Positions 1 to 7,652 of a stretch of 64,000 bases of DNA are shown one piece after another. The stretch comes from DATKYQ01 sp964640665 (lineage in GTDB: Bacteria; Myxococcota; B64-G9), in NCBI GenBank assembly GCA_964640665.1, contig CAZXHT010000025.1:1-64000 (forward strand), in the 5' to 3' direction. The notes under the pieces were generated by a model that saw only the letters and a program-made list of their open reading frames with translations, was not told the DNA's origin and ran no database searches. Position 1 is the first letter of the stretch, and the number at the start of each line of letters is the position of its first letter. Position numbers and translations under genes: made by a program.

Positions 1-956
1 AGCCCCAGGCTATCTCCTTCTTCTGGGCATGCATGGCGTCCTCGCGCTCGCGGCGCTTTTCCATTTCCAGGTCGTAGAGCCGGCTCATGAGTACCTTCAT
101 GGCCATGGCCTTGTTGCGATGCTGGCTGCGCTCGTTCTGGCAGGCCACCACGATACCGCTCGGCCGGTGCGTCAGGCGCACGGCCGAGTCGGTCTTGTTG
201 ACGTGCTGTCCCCCGGCGCCCGAGGCGCGGTAGGTGTCCACCCTGAGATCCTCGTCGCGGATCTCGATCTCGATGTCCTCGTCCACCTGGGGATAGACGA
301 AGACGCTGGCGAACGAGGTATGCCTGCGCTTTCCGGCGTCGAAGGGCGAGATGCGCACCAGGCGGTGGATGCCCACCTCGGCCCGCAGGTAGCCGAAGGC
401 GGCCTTGCCTTCGACCGAGAAGGTGACCGACTTGACCCCGGCCTCGTCGCCGGCCAGGTACTCGGTTATGGACGCCTCCCAGCCGCGTGACTCGCTGTAG
501 CGCAGGTACATGCGCAGCAGCATGTTGGCCCAGTCGCAAGACTCGGTGCCGCCCGCGCCGGCGTTGATGCTGACGAAGGCGTCGCGCTGGTCGTTGGGCT
601 CCGAGAGCATGCGGGCAAGCTCCATGGCCCGCACTTTCTTCTCGAGCGCGGAAAGCTCACTCTCGAGCTCGGCGCCCATCTCGGCGTCCTCCTCGGCCGC
701 GGCCAATTCGCAAAGCTCGAGCCCCTCGGCGACCTTCTTCTCGGCGCCCAGAAATTTCTCGACGGTATCCAGCAGATCCGCCCGCTCTTTCTGGATCTCC
801 CCGGACCGCCTGGGGTTGTCCCAGAAGGAAGCCTGCTCCATCTCCTTGTCTATAACCGCGACGCGCGCCTGCTTGCCGGCGACGTCAAAGAGGCCCCCTG
901 AGCGCAACCAGTCTCTCCTGGAGACTCTTCAGGCGCTCTAAGATCTCTCTGAACAT
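1..956 (-). CDS. prfB: Peptide chain release factor 2 (RF2), 3' end outside the window
   Basis: RF2 recognises UGA and UAA stop codons and triggers peptide release in the ribosome. Translation starts at ATG 956-954 behind GGGAGG. A short first frame (23 codons) ends at an in-frame TGA at 887-885. The rest of the protein continues in the +1 frame, as in most bacterial prfB genes. In the long frame I see the RF2 anticodon tripeptide SPF (around 333-360) and the catalytic loop GAGGQHVNK (around 193-222). About 318 residues are present; RF2 is usually near 365, so roughly the last 50 are beyond base 1. The gene lies downstream of the ABC exporter genes on the same strand, after a putative terminator. 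Confidence 0.96.
884..899 (-). promoter_or_regulatory. Programmed +1 frameshift site of prfB
   Basis: On the minus strand the sequence reads AGGGGGCCTCTTTGAC: an internal Shine-Dalgarno-like AGGGGG, three bases, then the slippery CTT followed by TGA C. The order and spacing match the E. coli prfB site (AGGGGG, 3 nt, CUU UGA C); only the three spacer bases differ. Slow reading of UGA when RF2 is scarce lets the ribosome slip to GAC and make full-length RF2, an autoregulatory loop known for this family. Confidence 0.95.
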
Positions 957-1020
957 GATGCCTCCCTGTTCCTGGTAGACAGGATGGCGATAATTAACAC
1001 CTCCGCCAGCGCCAGTCGAG

Positions 1021-1050
1021 AAAAAAGCACGCTTCAAGCTTCGCTGCGTG
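1021..1050 (-). terminator. Putative Rho-independent terminator of the ABC exporter operon
   Basis: Read on the minus strand, CACGC and GCGTG flank a 13-nt loop and are followed by CTTTTTT. The stem overlaps the stop codon of the permease gene (1036-1034). The five-pair stem is short, so the call is moderate. Confidence 0.5.
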
Positions 1051-2293
1051 AAAACAGTCGTACACCGACGGCGAAGAAAAGCACCCCGACTCCTATCAAG
1101 ATGCCGCAGGCGGGCAGCATCTCGGTGTAGCTGAACTGGCGCCAGACGGCCCCCTCGATGGCCAGCACGCCCCACTTGACCGGGCTCAGGTTGCTGATGG
1201 CCTGCATCCAGCCCGGCATGAAAGCCAGCGGCATCATGCAGCCGCCGAACATGGCCATCACCAGCAGCACGGCCCAGCCGGCGCCCGAGACGGCCCGCTC
1301 GGTTTTTCCGAGCACGCTTATCAACATCATGATTCCCACGAAACACAACGAGACGCTCACGAGCGCCATGGCCGCCTTGAGAGGATCGTCAACCTGCACC
1401 TTGAAGAAGATCTTCCCGATCACCAAAAGCACAGCGGCCGTCGCCAGACAGGCGATGAAGCAGGCCACTCCCTTGCCGGCCATGATCTGCGGACGGCCCA
1501 GCGGAGAGAGCCTGATGCGCTTGAGCGTGCCCGAGTTACGCTCTGAGACAATCGAGATGCCGAACGCCGTGGCGCAGCCAATCAGGCCCCACAAGATACC
1601 CGAGGGAAAGGTGATATCGAAGGGGCTGCGCGGGCGGGCGGCGTCGCTGATGACCGAGACAGTCTTGATTTGCATGTTTCCCAGGGGCTCCCCCGAGCTA
1701 TAGACCTCGCTATCGACAGAATCGAGAAACTTGTCCAGGCTGCCCATGAACGTCTTGAGCACCAGCCGCTGTTCGGAAGAGACGTCCCGCGACTTGTCGA
1801 TGTCTGCCAACCCCCGGCCAACGAGCTTGCGCAGGCTCTGGGGCTTTGCAAACACGTCCTGCAACGACTCGAACCACTTCTGCACTAAAATTCCCTGCAG
1901 GTAAGCCTGCACCGCCGACTTTGACGGGTCGACTCCCATCTGCAGCGGCAGGCCCCGGCTGCCTCCGAAGCTCAGTTCGCCGAAGCCTTTCTCCAACAGC
2001 ACATAGGCGGAAAGATCTCCTTGACGCACTTTCAGGCGGGCTTGATCCAGCGTCAGGCGTTTTACCTGCAGTGCTTCCGTTTTCTCCAGGCTCTCCAAGT
2101 AGGAGCCCGAGCGCGGCGTTTGATCCTGATCGATGACGCCGATCTCGATGTTCTGCGCGCCGCCGCCTCCCGAGTAGAGCGAGCCGAAGAGCAGCGCCAT
2201 GATCAGCGGGAAGGCAAACACCCAGAACAAGCCGAAGCGATCGCGCCACAGCAGGCGCAGATCCTTGAGGGCCAGGGTCAAGATGCCGTTCAT
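1034..2293 (-). CDS. ABC-2 type transporter permease
   Basis: Membrane subunit (419 aa) of a two-gene ABC exporter, of the DrrB/ABC-2 class. One hydrophobic segment lies near the N-terminus (about residues 20-40). A long extracytoplasmic region follows, then a C-terminal block of about five membrane segments, the usual ABC-2 layout. The ATG at 2293 overlaps the stop of the ATPase gene as ATGA and is preceded by AGGAGG inside that gene, so translational coupling is likely. The frame stays open further upstream, but only as a shadow of the ATPase gene. Substrate not inferable; relatives export drugs, lipids or polysaccharides. Confidence 0.88.
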   Translation of the reverse strand: MNGILTLALKDLRLLWRDRFGLFWVFAFPLIMALLFGSLYSGGGGAQNIEIGVIDQDQTPRSGSYLESLEKTEALQVKRLTLDQARLKVRQGDLSAYVLLEKGFGELSFGGSRGLPLQMGVDPSKSAVQAYLQGILVQKWFESLQDVFAKPQSLRKLVGRGLADIDKSRDVSSEQRLVLKTFMGSLDKFLDSVDSEVYSSGEPLGNMQIKTVSVISDAARPRSPFDITFPSGILWGLIGCATAFGISIVSERNSGTLKRIRLSPLGRPQIMAGKGVACFIACLATAAVLLVIGKIFFKVQVDDPLKAAMALVSVSLCFVGIMMLISVLGKTERAVSGAGWAVLLVMAMFGGCMMPLAFMPGWMQAISNLSPVKWGVLAIEGAVWRQFSYTEMLPACGILIGVGVLFFAVGVRLFSRSEA

Positions 2294-3192
2294 TGGTCTC
2301 TGAGCCTCCTGCCGGTCAGGTTGAGGAAAACCGACTCCAGATCGGCCTGATCGACCATCAGCTTGATGAACTTGACGCCGCCCGATGCGATCCGGGCTAC
2401 GACCTGCAGGGGCTCGTTGGTCTCGACGCGCAGCAGCGAGCCCGTGAGCTTGCCCGGCAGGGCCGCGGGGTCGGCGGGCGGTTCGGCCAGCGTCGCCTCT
2501 ACAACCGAGGCGCCCCCATGGCTCGCAATCAGCTGGTCGACTGTATCCAGGGCCAGGATCTTTCCCTGATCGATGATCGCCACCCGATCGCACAGGCGCT
2601 GGGCCTCTTCCATGTAGTGGGTGGTGTAGACTATTGTGCGGCCTTCGCGCTTGAGCGCCTCGATGCTTTCGAAGATGTGATTTCGCGATTGTGGATCGAC
2701 GCCGACCGTAGGTTCATCCAATAGTAAAAGCGGCGGATCGTGAACCAGGGCGCAAGCCATGTTCAGCCGCCGTTGCATGCCGCCCGAGAAGACCTTGACC
2801 CTCTCGGCCTTGCGATCTTCGAGCAGCGCGAATGCCAGCGCCCAGCCGACACGCTCTTTAAGCCGCTTACCGGAGAGCCCGTACAGGCGCCCAAAAAAAG
2901 AAAGATTCTCCTCGGCCGTCATATCTTCATACAGCGACAGCGACTGCGGGGCGACGCCGATCTCGCGCCTGAGACGCGCGGGAGCGGCGCCGGCAAGGCC
3001 TTCGATCTCCACCGAACCGGAGTCCGGTTCGAGCAGTCCGGACAGCATGTTCAAGGTGGTGGTCTTTCCCGCCCCGTTGGGCCCCAGCAATCCGAAGCTC
3101 TCCCCTCTCAGGATCTCGAATGAAATTCCGTCTACGGCCGTGGTGTCCCCGAACTTCTTGTGGAGATCCGATATTTTTATACTGGTAACCAT
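2290..3192 (-). CDS. ABC transporter ATP-binding protein
   Basis: ATPase subunit (300 aa) powering the permease encoded immediately downstream. Walker A is GPNGAGKTT (about residue 38), the signature is FSGGMQRRL, and Walker B is LLLLDEPTVGVD, followed by a switch His in YTTHYMEEA. About 80 residues follow the nucleotide-binding domain, typical of DrrA/NatA-type exporters. The ATG at 3192 has GGAGA almost adjacent, and a good sigma-70-like promoter ends only about 7 bases upstream, so the transcript may be nearly leaderless. Confidence 0.93.
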   Translation of the reverse strand: MVTSIKISDLHKKFGDTTAVDGISFEILRGESFGLLGPNGAGKTTTLNMLSGLLEPDSGSVEIEGLAGAAPARLRREIGVAPQSLSLYEDMTAEENLSFFGRLYGLSGKRLKERVGWALAFALLEDRKAERVKVFSGGMQRRLNMACALVHDPPLLLLDEPTVGVDPQSRNHIFESIEALKREGRTIVYTTHYMEEAQRLCDRVAIIDQGKILALDTVDQLIASHGGASVVEATLAEPPADPAALPGKLTGSLLRVETNEPLQVVARIASGGVKFIKLMVDQADLESVFLNLTGRRLRDQ

Positions 3193-3198
3193 TCTCCA

Positions 3199-3226
3199 CT
3201 CATAGCACCTTGATAAGCCAAGTCAA
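3199..3226 (-). promoter_or_regulatory. Putative sigma-70 promoter of the ABC exporter operon
   Basis: Minus-strand TTGACT (3226-3221), a 16-nt spacer, then TATGAG (3204-3199). A start point 6-7 nt downstream would fall at or next to the ATG at 3192, predicting a leaderless or very short leader. Confidence 0.5.
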
Positions 3227-3249
3227 CGACGATGGCCGTACGGTTCTTC

Positions 3250-3280
3250 TTGCTGTAATTATAGCGGTTGCGCTATAATT
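3250..3280 (+). promoter_or_regulatory. Promoter with a perfect 10-bp inverted repeat (operator) before the HTH/nucleotidyltransferase pair
   Basis: AATTATAGCG (3257-3266), loop GTTG, CGCTATAATT (3271-3280) form a perfect palindrome. The right arm contains a consensus TATAAT at 3274-3279; a weak TTGCTG sits at 3250-3255 with an 18-nt spacer. An operator overlapping the -10 box, directly ahead of a gene for a DNA-binding protein, is the usual arrangement for autorepression of toxin-antitoxin operons. The binding itself is inference. Confidence 0.65.
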
Positions 3281-3310
3281 CACGCAAAGAGATTCTGGAG
3301 ACATGCAAGC

Positions 3311-4000
3311 ATGCCTGCCGAACCCATTTCCGTCGCCGAAGCAGCCTCCCGATTGGGGGTCAACCAGGCGCGGGTGCGCGCGATGATCGCCGCCGGCTTG
3401 CTCGATGCCGCGAAAGTGGGCGGCCGCTGGTTAATCGCTAGTGTGAGCATCGACCGGCGCAAGGATAACGTTATACCAGTGGGCCGGCCGTTCAGTCTTG
3501 CCAAGGCTTGGGGGCTGCTCATGGTGGCCGCCGGCGAGCGGCCGGGCTGGCTATCGGCCTGGGACCTGTCGCGGATTCGTCGCAGCCTGCGCGATCAAGG
3601 ACTGCTGGCACTCGTCCCCAGGCTGCGGGGCCGCGCCGTCCTGCACCGCCTCCGGGCTCATCCGTCGGACATAAAACGCATCACGACCGACAAAGACGTG
3701 GTTCGGACCGGAATCAGTGCCGCCGATTACCATGACCTCAGCCTTGTTGCTCCCGGGCATGCCGAGATCTACCTGCCTGAGAGTTTCCTGCCGCGGTTTA
3801 TAAAACACTACGCACTCCAGCCGTCCCAACGACCCAACCTGATGGTGCGTGCCGTCGCCGATCTCTGGCCGTTCGAAAAAGGCTGCCCGGCCGCACAAGC
3901 ATCGGTGGTCGGCGTCGACCTTCTCGATTCCGACGACACCCGCACCCGTCGGGCTGGAAAGAGGCTAGTTGAACAGGTGGAAGCCCAGTGGTTGACTTGA
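3311..4000 (+). CDS. Excisionase-type HTH protein, candidate antitoxin/repressor
   Basis: 229 aa. Residues about 6-50 form a MerR/excisionase-like helix-turn-helix (ISVAEAASRLGVNQARVRAM, then GGRWLI). The remainder, including a 'DLSLVAPGHAEIYL' stretch, is not a family I can name. Start ATG 3311 has GGAG ten bases upstream. Its end overlaps the nucleotidyltransferase gene by 13 nt, so the two are probably co-translated. An HTH protein before a nucleotidyltransferase recalls AbiE-type and related toxin-antitoxin pairs, where the first protein represses the operon and neutralises the second. Function here is inferred from order and domains only. Confidence 0.75.
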   Translation: MPAEPISVAEAASRLGVNQARVRAMIAAGLLDAAKVGGRWLIASVSIDRRKDNVIPVGRPFSLAKAWGLLMVAAGERPGWLSAWDLSRIRRSLRDQGLLALVPRLRGRAVLHRLRAHPSDIKRITTDKDVVRTGISAADYHDLSLVAPGHAEIYLPESFLPRFIKHYALQPSQRPNLMVRAVADLWPFEKGCPAAQASVVGVDLLDSDDTRTRRAGKRLVEQVEAQWLT

Positions 4001-4710
4001 CCGCCCTCGACTCTTCGTCCGGCGCGGTTTGGGATGCGTTGCTCGACCTGGCATCCAGGCAACCGGAAGGCTGGACCCTTATCGGCGCCCTGATGGTATC
4101 ACTTCATGGCCGGGAGAATGGTCGAATCCCTCCTCGCGCAACGCTAGACGCAGATATTCTGGTCGACGCGCGGGTCGTTCAAGACGGGACAACCAAGTTC
4201 TCCCAGCTACTTGTCGATAGCGGGTACGAGCTTGAGGGTGTCGATGCCTTCGGAGTTGGACACCGGTTCAGCGACGGACGGGTCAAGATCGACGTGCTGG
4301 CACCGGACGGGCTGTCTAAGAGCAAGACGCGTCTCACCACCATCCCGCCGGCCCGGACCGTATCCGTGCCTGGTGGAACCCAGGCCCTGCGGCGCTCTCG
4401 TTTTGTGGACATCAAGCGCGGGCTGCGCACCGGGCGGATACCTTGTCCCGATCTCCTCGGAGCCATCTTGGTCAAGACGCGGGCGGTGGAAGTGCACGAC
4501 ATGCCAGAATCTCAGCTTTCGGACCTGGCATTTCTTCTTGTCCTTGCCGAAAACCCTAGACGGCTCGCCAACCAGTTCCAGGGCAGGGAGCGTAGCTGGC
4601 TGCGCCGCCGCAAGGAGCTGCTGGATCGTGACCACCGGGCATGGCGGGATCTTCCCGACCAGGATGTGGACAACGGACACAGCGCATTCAGGATCATGGC
4701 CGGGTTTTAG
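3988..4710 (+). CDS. Nucleotidyltransferase-fold protein, candidate toxin
   Basis: 240 aa, starting at GTG 3988 inside the preceding gene. An early GALMVSLHGRENG segment (about residues 33-45) is followed by RATLDADILVD. Together they resemble the glycine-rich turn and Asp-x-Asp metal site of pol-beta-like nucleotidyltransferases (AbiEii/MNT-like). The C-terminal half is Arg/Leu-rich with a helical look ('RERSWLRRRKELLDRD'). Known relatives add NMPs to tRNA or proteins. Alternatives are a plain housekeeping nucleotidyltransferase or an aminoglycoside-type enzyme; the paired HTH gene favours a toxin-antitoxin or phage-defence role. Confidence 0.7.
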   Translation: MVDLTALDSSSGAVWDALLDLASRQPEGWTLIGALMVSLHGRENGRIPPRATLDADILVDARVVQDGTTKFSQLLVDSGYELEGVDAFGVGHRFSDGRVKIDVLAPDGLSKSKTRLTTIPPARTVSVPGGTQALRRSRFVDIKRGLRTGRIPCPDLLGAILVKTRAVEVHDMPESQLSDLAFLLVLAENPRRLANQFQGRERSWLRRRKELLDRDHRAWRDLPDQDVDNGHSAFRIMAGF

Positions 4711-4712
4711 AT

Positions 4713-4741
4713 TTGACATGCTCTCCGGTTGGGGCTTCAAT
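4713..4741 (+). promoter_or_regulatory. Putative sigma-70 promoter of the lipoprotein gene
   Basis: A perfect TTGACA at 4713-4718, a 17-nt spacer and TTCAAT at 4736-4741. It sits 41 nt before the lipoprotein start codon and just after the stop of the nucleotidyltransferase gene, so the lipoprotein is probably transcribed independently. Confidence 0.55.
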
Positions 4742-4781
4742 CCAGCAATTGGCTCTCAATCATTTTCAGGAGGTTTGCGAA

Positions 4782-5555
4782 ATGCTCAGAAATACTTTTT
4801 ATCAATCACTGCTGGCATTGCTGACCGCATCCATGTTCACTTCCGGCTGCTTCTTCTTCGACGCCGCCGTCGACCAGGCCGTCGACGATTCGGCCGATGT
4901 CATGGCCGCCAAGGCCGCCGCCGGCATCACCGCCCCGATGTACAAGAGCTACGCTATGGGACTGATGGCCGCTTATTTCTGGGCCGGCGGCTTCTGGCTG
5001 GCGCGCCATGCATACCAACCCGGCGAGTGGACCAGCTGGAAACACGAGGTTCAGGAAGCCGGTGATTCAAAGGGTCCCGAACAGCCGTTGAAAGTCGAGA
5101 AGGCCTTCCTCAAGCGCAACGACGACGGCGGCGAGTGGTGGCGCCTCAAGGCAATGGGTGAAGACGCGGACAGCACCTCCGTCTTCGAGGTTCTCTTTGC
5201 GGCCGATCGCACGCGGATCGTCCGGCTGCTGGCCAGGATGGGTAAGGCCGAGGTCAGCGAGATCAAGTTCGATCCCGGCGAGGGCGGCTTCCCTGCGCCC
5301 CGGGCTCTCGAAGACCAGTGGATCGGTGAGCACGCGGTCGGCACGGTCACGGTCGATTCCGGCACGCTGAGCGTATCTTCGAACCACGTGCGCTTCAGCT
5401 CGGGCGCCGGCTCCGGCAATCTGGACTTCTTCTTTGCCGACGACGTCCCTGGCGGGCTGGTCAAGTACGAGTTCAAAAGCGGCCAGGGCGACCGCTACAC
5501 GGTGGCCATGACCGCCCACGGCGGCGGAGCAACGACGGAATTGGGCGCTTATTAA
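4782..5555 (+). CDS. Predicted lipoprotein of unknown function
   Basis: 257 aa. Start ATG 4782 has a perfect AGGAGG at 4768-4773. The N-terminus is a lipoprotein signal (hydrophobic residues 8-20, then MFTSGC, Cys about 21). An Asp/Ala-rich segment follows, then a short hydrophobic stretch (AMGLMAAYFWAGGFWLA) and a C-terminal region rich in beta-type residues. I do not recognise a family. The 3' end overlaps the convergent lnt gene by 4 nt. Confidence 0.8.
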   Translation: MLRNTFYQSLLALLTASMFTSGCFFFDAAVDQAVDDSADVMAAKAAAGITAPMYKSYAMGLMAAYFWAGGFWLARHAYQPGEWTSWKHEVQEAGDSKGPEQPLKVEKAFLKRNDDGGEWWRLKAMGEDADSTSVFEVLFAADRTRIVRLLARMGKAEVSEIKFDPGEGGFPAPRALEDQWIGEHAVGTVTVDSGTLSVSSNHVRFSSGAGSGNLDFFFADDVPGGLVKYEFKSGQGDRYTVAMTAHGGGATTELGAY

Positions 5556-7198
5556 GAGTTCTTTCTCGCAAACGACCAACCCAACAGGCCCAGCACCAGT
5601 GCCGAGCACAGCCAGGCGAACAGATCGCCGCAGGTTGTGTAGATCGTCTTGCCATCGAGCAAGGCCACGGTTTTTGTAAGCAGCCGTGGCGGCTGAAGAT
5701 CGCCGTAGCCTATTCGATCGCCGTCACGCCCGGACAGGCCTAATGGTATGCTTCCGACTATCCGGCCGTAGGGATCTATTATCGCCGAGACTCCCGTATT
5801 GGCCGAGCGGACCAGGTAGCGACCGGTCTCTATGGCCCGCATGCGGCTTTGGGCCAGGTGCTGGTGAGGGGCCGAGCTTTCCCCGTACCAGGAATCGTTG
5901 GTAATGTTGACGAGCAGGCGTGCGCCGCCATTGACAGCCGCCCTTGCGATCTCGGGAAATATCGCCTCGTAGCAGATCATCATCCCCAGCTTGCCCGCCC
6001 GGGCTTCGAGCGGCAGGTGGTTCGGCCCGGGCGAGAAGAAGGCGATGCCGGGCGGCACGAACCATTGATAGGGCAAGATCGAGGCCAGCGGCACGTACTC
6101 GCCGAAAGGCACCAGGTGACGCTTGTCGTAACGGGCCTCGATGTGCAGATCGGAATCCACTAAAAAGGCGCTGTTGGTCAGCAGCAATTTCCCGTCGCGG
6201 TACCCGCGGGTGATTCCGCCGATGATCATCTCCTGCGGCAGAGGCTCTTCCGCCTGCGACCGAGGTGCCAGGTTTGATAGAGATTTCAAAAGCGGAGACA
6301 GCGGCGCGGGAAGTGTCCCCTCCGGCCAAACCGCTAGAACCGCTCCCTCGCGCCGGGCCAGAACGCTTTGCCGCAGCAAGCGCGCAAAGACCCGCCGCTG
6401 GTCTGACCCGCCCCTGAGATAGGCTCTCTCGTCCAGGTTGCCCTGGACGATCGCCACCCTGATTCGCGTGTCGTCCGGCCCTGCGCCGTCTTGCAGACGG
6501 ACCGAGGCGAATATCGACGCCAGTGCTATTAGCGCCGCCCATCCGGCTACCGTGCGCGCGGCCAGGGGCGCCCTGTGCTTTACCCAGGCCAGCAGGGACT
6601 CGAGAGTCGTGTTTGTCAAAACCACCACGAAGGCCACCAGGTAGACGCCCCCCAGGCTGGCCAACTGTGCCAGCCACAGGCTGCGCGCCTGCGTGGTTCC
6701 AATCGCCGCCCATGGAAACCCGGTCAAGACGTAGTTGCGCAAAAACTCGAGCCCCACCCAGCTAAGCGGCAATCCGAGGCACACGGGAAAGCCCAGCTTC
6801 GAGTCGATCCTGGCGGCCGCCAAGAAGGCGGCACCCCAGAATAGCGCCAGGAAACCCGAAAGCAGCCCGAGGATCGGCAGCGACGCAATCCGCGGCAGGT
6901 GCCCGAAAATCGTCATGGCCACGTTCAGCCATGACAGGCACAGCATGAAGTAGACCAGGCCGGCCAGGGTTCCCAACCAGAAAGCGCGCCTCGGCGCGGC
7001 CCCGCGAAGATGCCACAACAGGGGCACCAACCCGAAAAGCGCCAGCGACTCAGACCAGGAACCCAGCAGTGGCTCGCCCGACGTCAGAAAGGGCGGCACC
7101 AGCGGCAGCGAGAAGGCCATCAACACCCCGCTGGCGACGGCCGCGCCCACTCGCGACCAGGCTCTTGTTCGTCTTCCCCCGCTCTCTGCATCAGGCAT
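5552..7198 (-). CDS. lnt: Apolipoprotein N-acyltransferase
   Basis: 548 aa inner-membrane enzyme that N-acylates the lipid-modified Cys of lipoproteins, the last step of lipoprotein maturation. The first ~220 residues hold several membrane segments. The periplasmic nitrilase-like domain shows the expected triad: Glu in WPEGTLP (about 292), Lys in YDKRHLVPFGEYV (about 358) and Cys in MICYEAIFPE (about 408). Their spacing matches E. coli Lnt (267/335/387). A final hydrophobic segment lies near the C-terminus. Start ATG 7198 overlaps the end of ybeY; longer frames upstream only shadow ybeY. The many lipoproteins in this window are its expected substrates. Confidence 0.95.
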   Translation of the reverse strand: MPDAESGGRRTRAWSRVGAAVASGVLMAFSLPLVPPFLTSGEPLLGSWSESLALFGLVPLLWHLRGAAPRRAFWLGTLAGLVYFMLCLSWLNVAMTIFGHLPRIASLPILGLLSGFLALFWGAAFLAAARIDSKLGFPVCLGLPLSWVGLEFLRNYVLTGFPWAAIGTTQARSLWLAQLASLGGVYLVAFVVVLTNTTLESLLAWVKHRAPLAARTVAGWAALIALASIFASVRLQDGAGPDDTRIRVAIVQGNLDERAYLRGGSDQRRVFARLLRQSVLARREGAVLAVWPEGTLPAPLSPLLKSLSNLAPRSQAEEPLPQEMIIGGITRGYRDGKLLLTNSAFLVDSDLHIEARYDKRHLVPFGEYVPLASILPYQWFVPPGIAFFSPGPNHLPLEARAGKLGMMICYEAIFPEIARAAVNGGARLLVNITNDSWYGESSAPHQHLAQSRMRAIETGRYLVRSANTGVSAIIDPYGRIVGSIPLGLSGRDGDRIGYGDLQPPRLLTKTVALLDGKTIYTTCGDLFAWLCSALVLGLLGWSFARKNS

Positions 7199-7652
7199 CG
7201 GGTTTCTTGCCCTCAAGAAGCCCAAGCAGGCGCTTCTGCTCCTTGCGCATGGCGGCGGCCGCCTTGCGTCCCGCACCGACGTGTTCGTAGCCAAGCAGGT
7301 GGAGCGTGCCGTGAACCAGAAGGAGGGTTATCTCATCGAGCGGCCGGCAATGCTCTTGCTTCGCCCCGCGCAATGCCTGCGGCACGCAGATTACCACGTC
7401 GCCCAGCAGGTGCTGATGCGTGTCCCCGCCCTCCCCTTCCAGTTGCGAAAAGGCCAGTACATCGGTGGTGCGTTTGCGCCCTCGCCAGATGCTGTTGAGC
7501 TCGGTTATCTCTTCGTCACCGGTGAGCAGGATCGAAAGCTCGCGATCTTCGAGATTTAAAAGTTTAAGCAAACGCTCGGCCCGCCTGCGGACGGCGCCGC
7601 TGTTTATCGGGGGCAAGCCGGATCGCCTTGTCAGGCGTACCGTCATCTTCAC
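7191..7652 (-). CDS. ybeY: Endoribonuclease YbeY (16S rRNA maturation)
   Basis: 153 aa zinc-dependent RNase involved in 16S rRNA 3' processing and ribosome quality control. The family metal motif HGTLHLLGYEHV (H-x3-H-x5-H) is clear at about residues 114-125. The GTG at 7652 overlaps the stop of the upstream 7TM-HD gene; an in-frame ATG at 7646 is an alternative. The order phoH - 7TM-HD - ybeY - lnt follows a widely conserved phoH-ybeY context. Confidence 0.95.
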   Translation of the reverse strand: MKMTVRLTRRSGLPPINSGAVRRRAERLLKLLNLEDRELSILLTGDEEITELNSIWRGRKRTTDVLAFSQLEGEGGDTHQHLLGDVVICVPQALRGAKQEHCRPLDEITLLLVHGTLHLLGYEHVGAGRKAAAAMRKEQKRLLGLLEGKKPDA

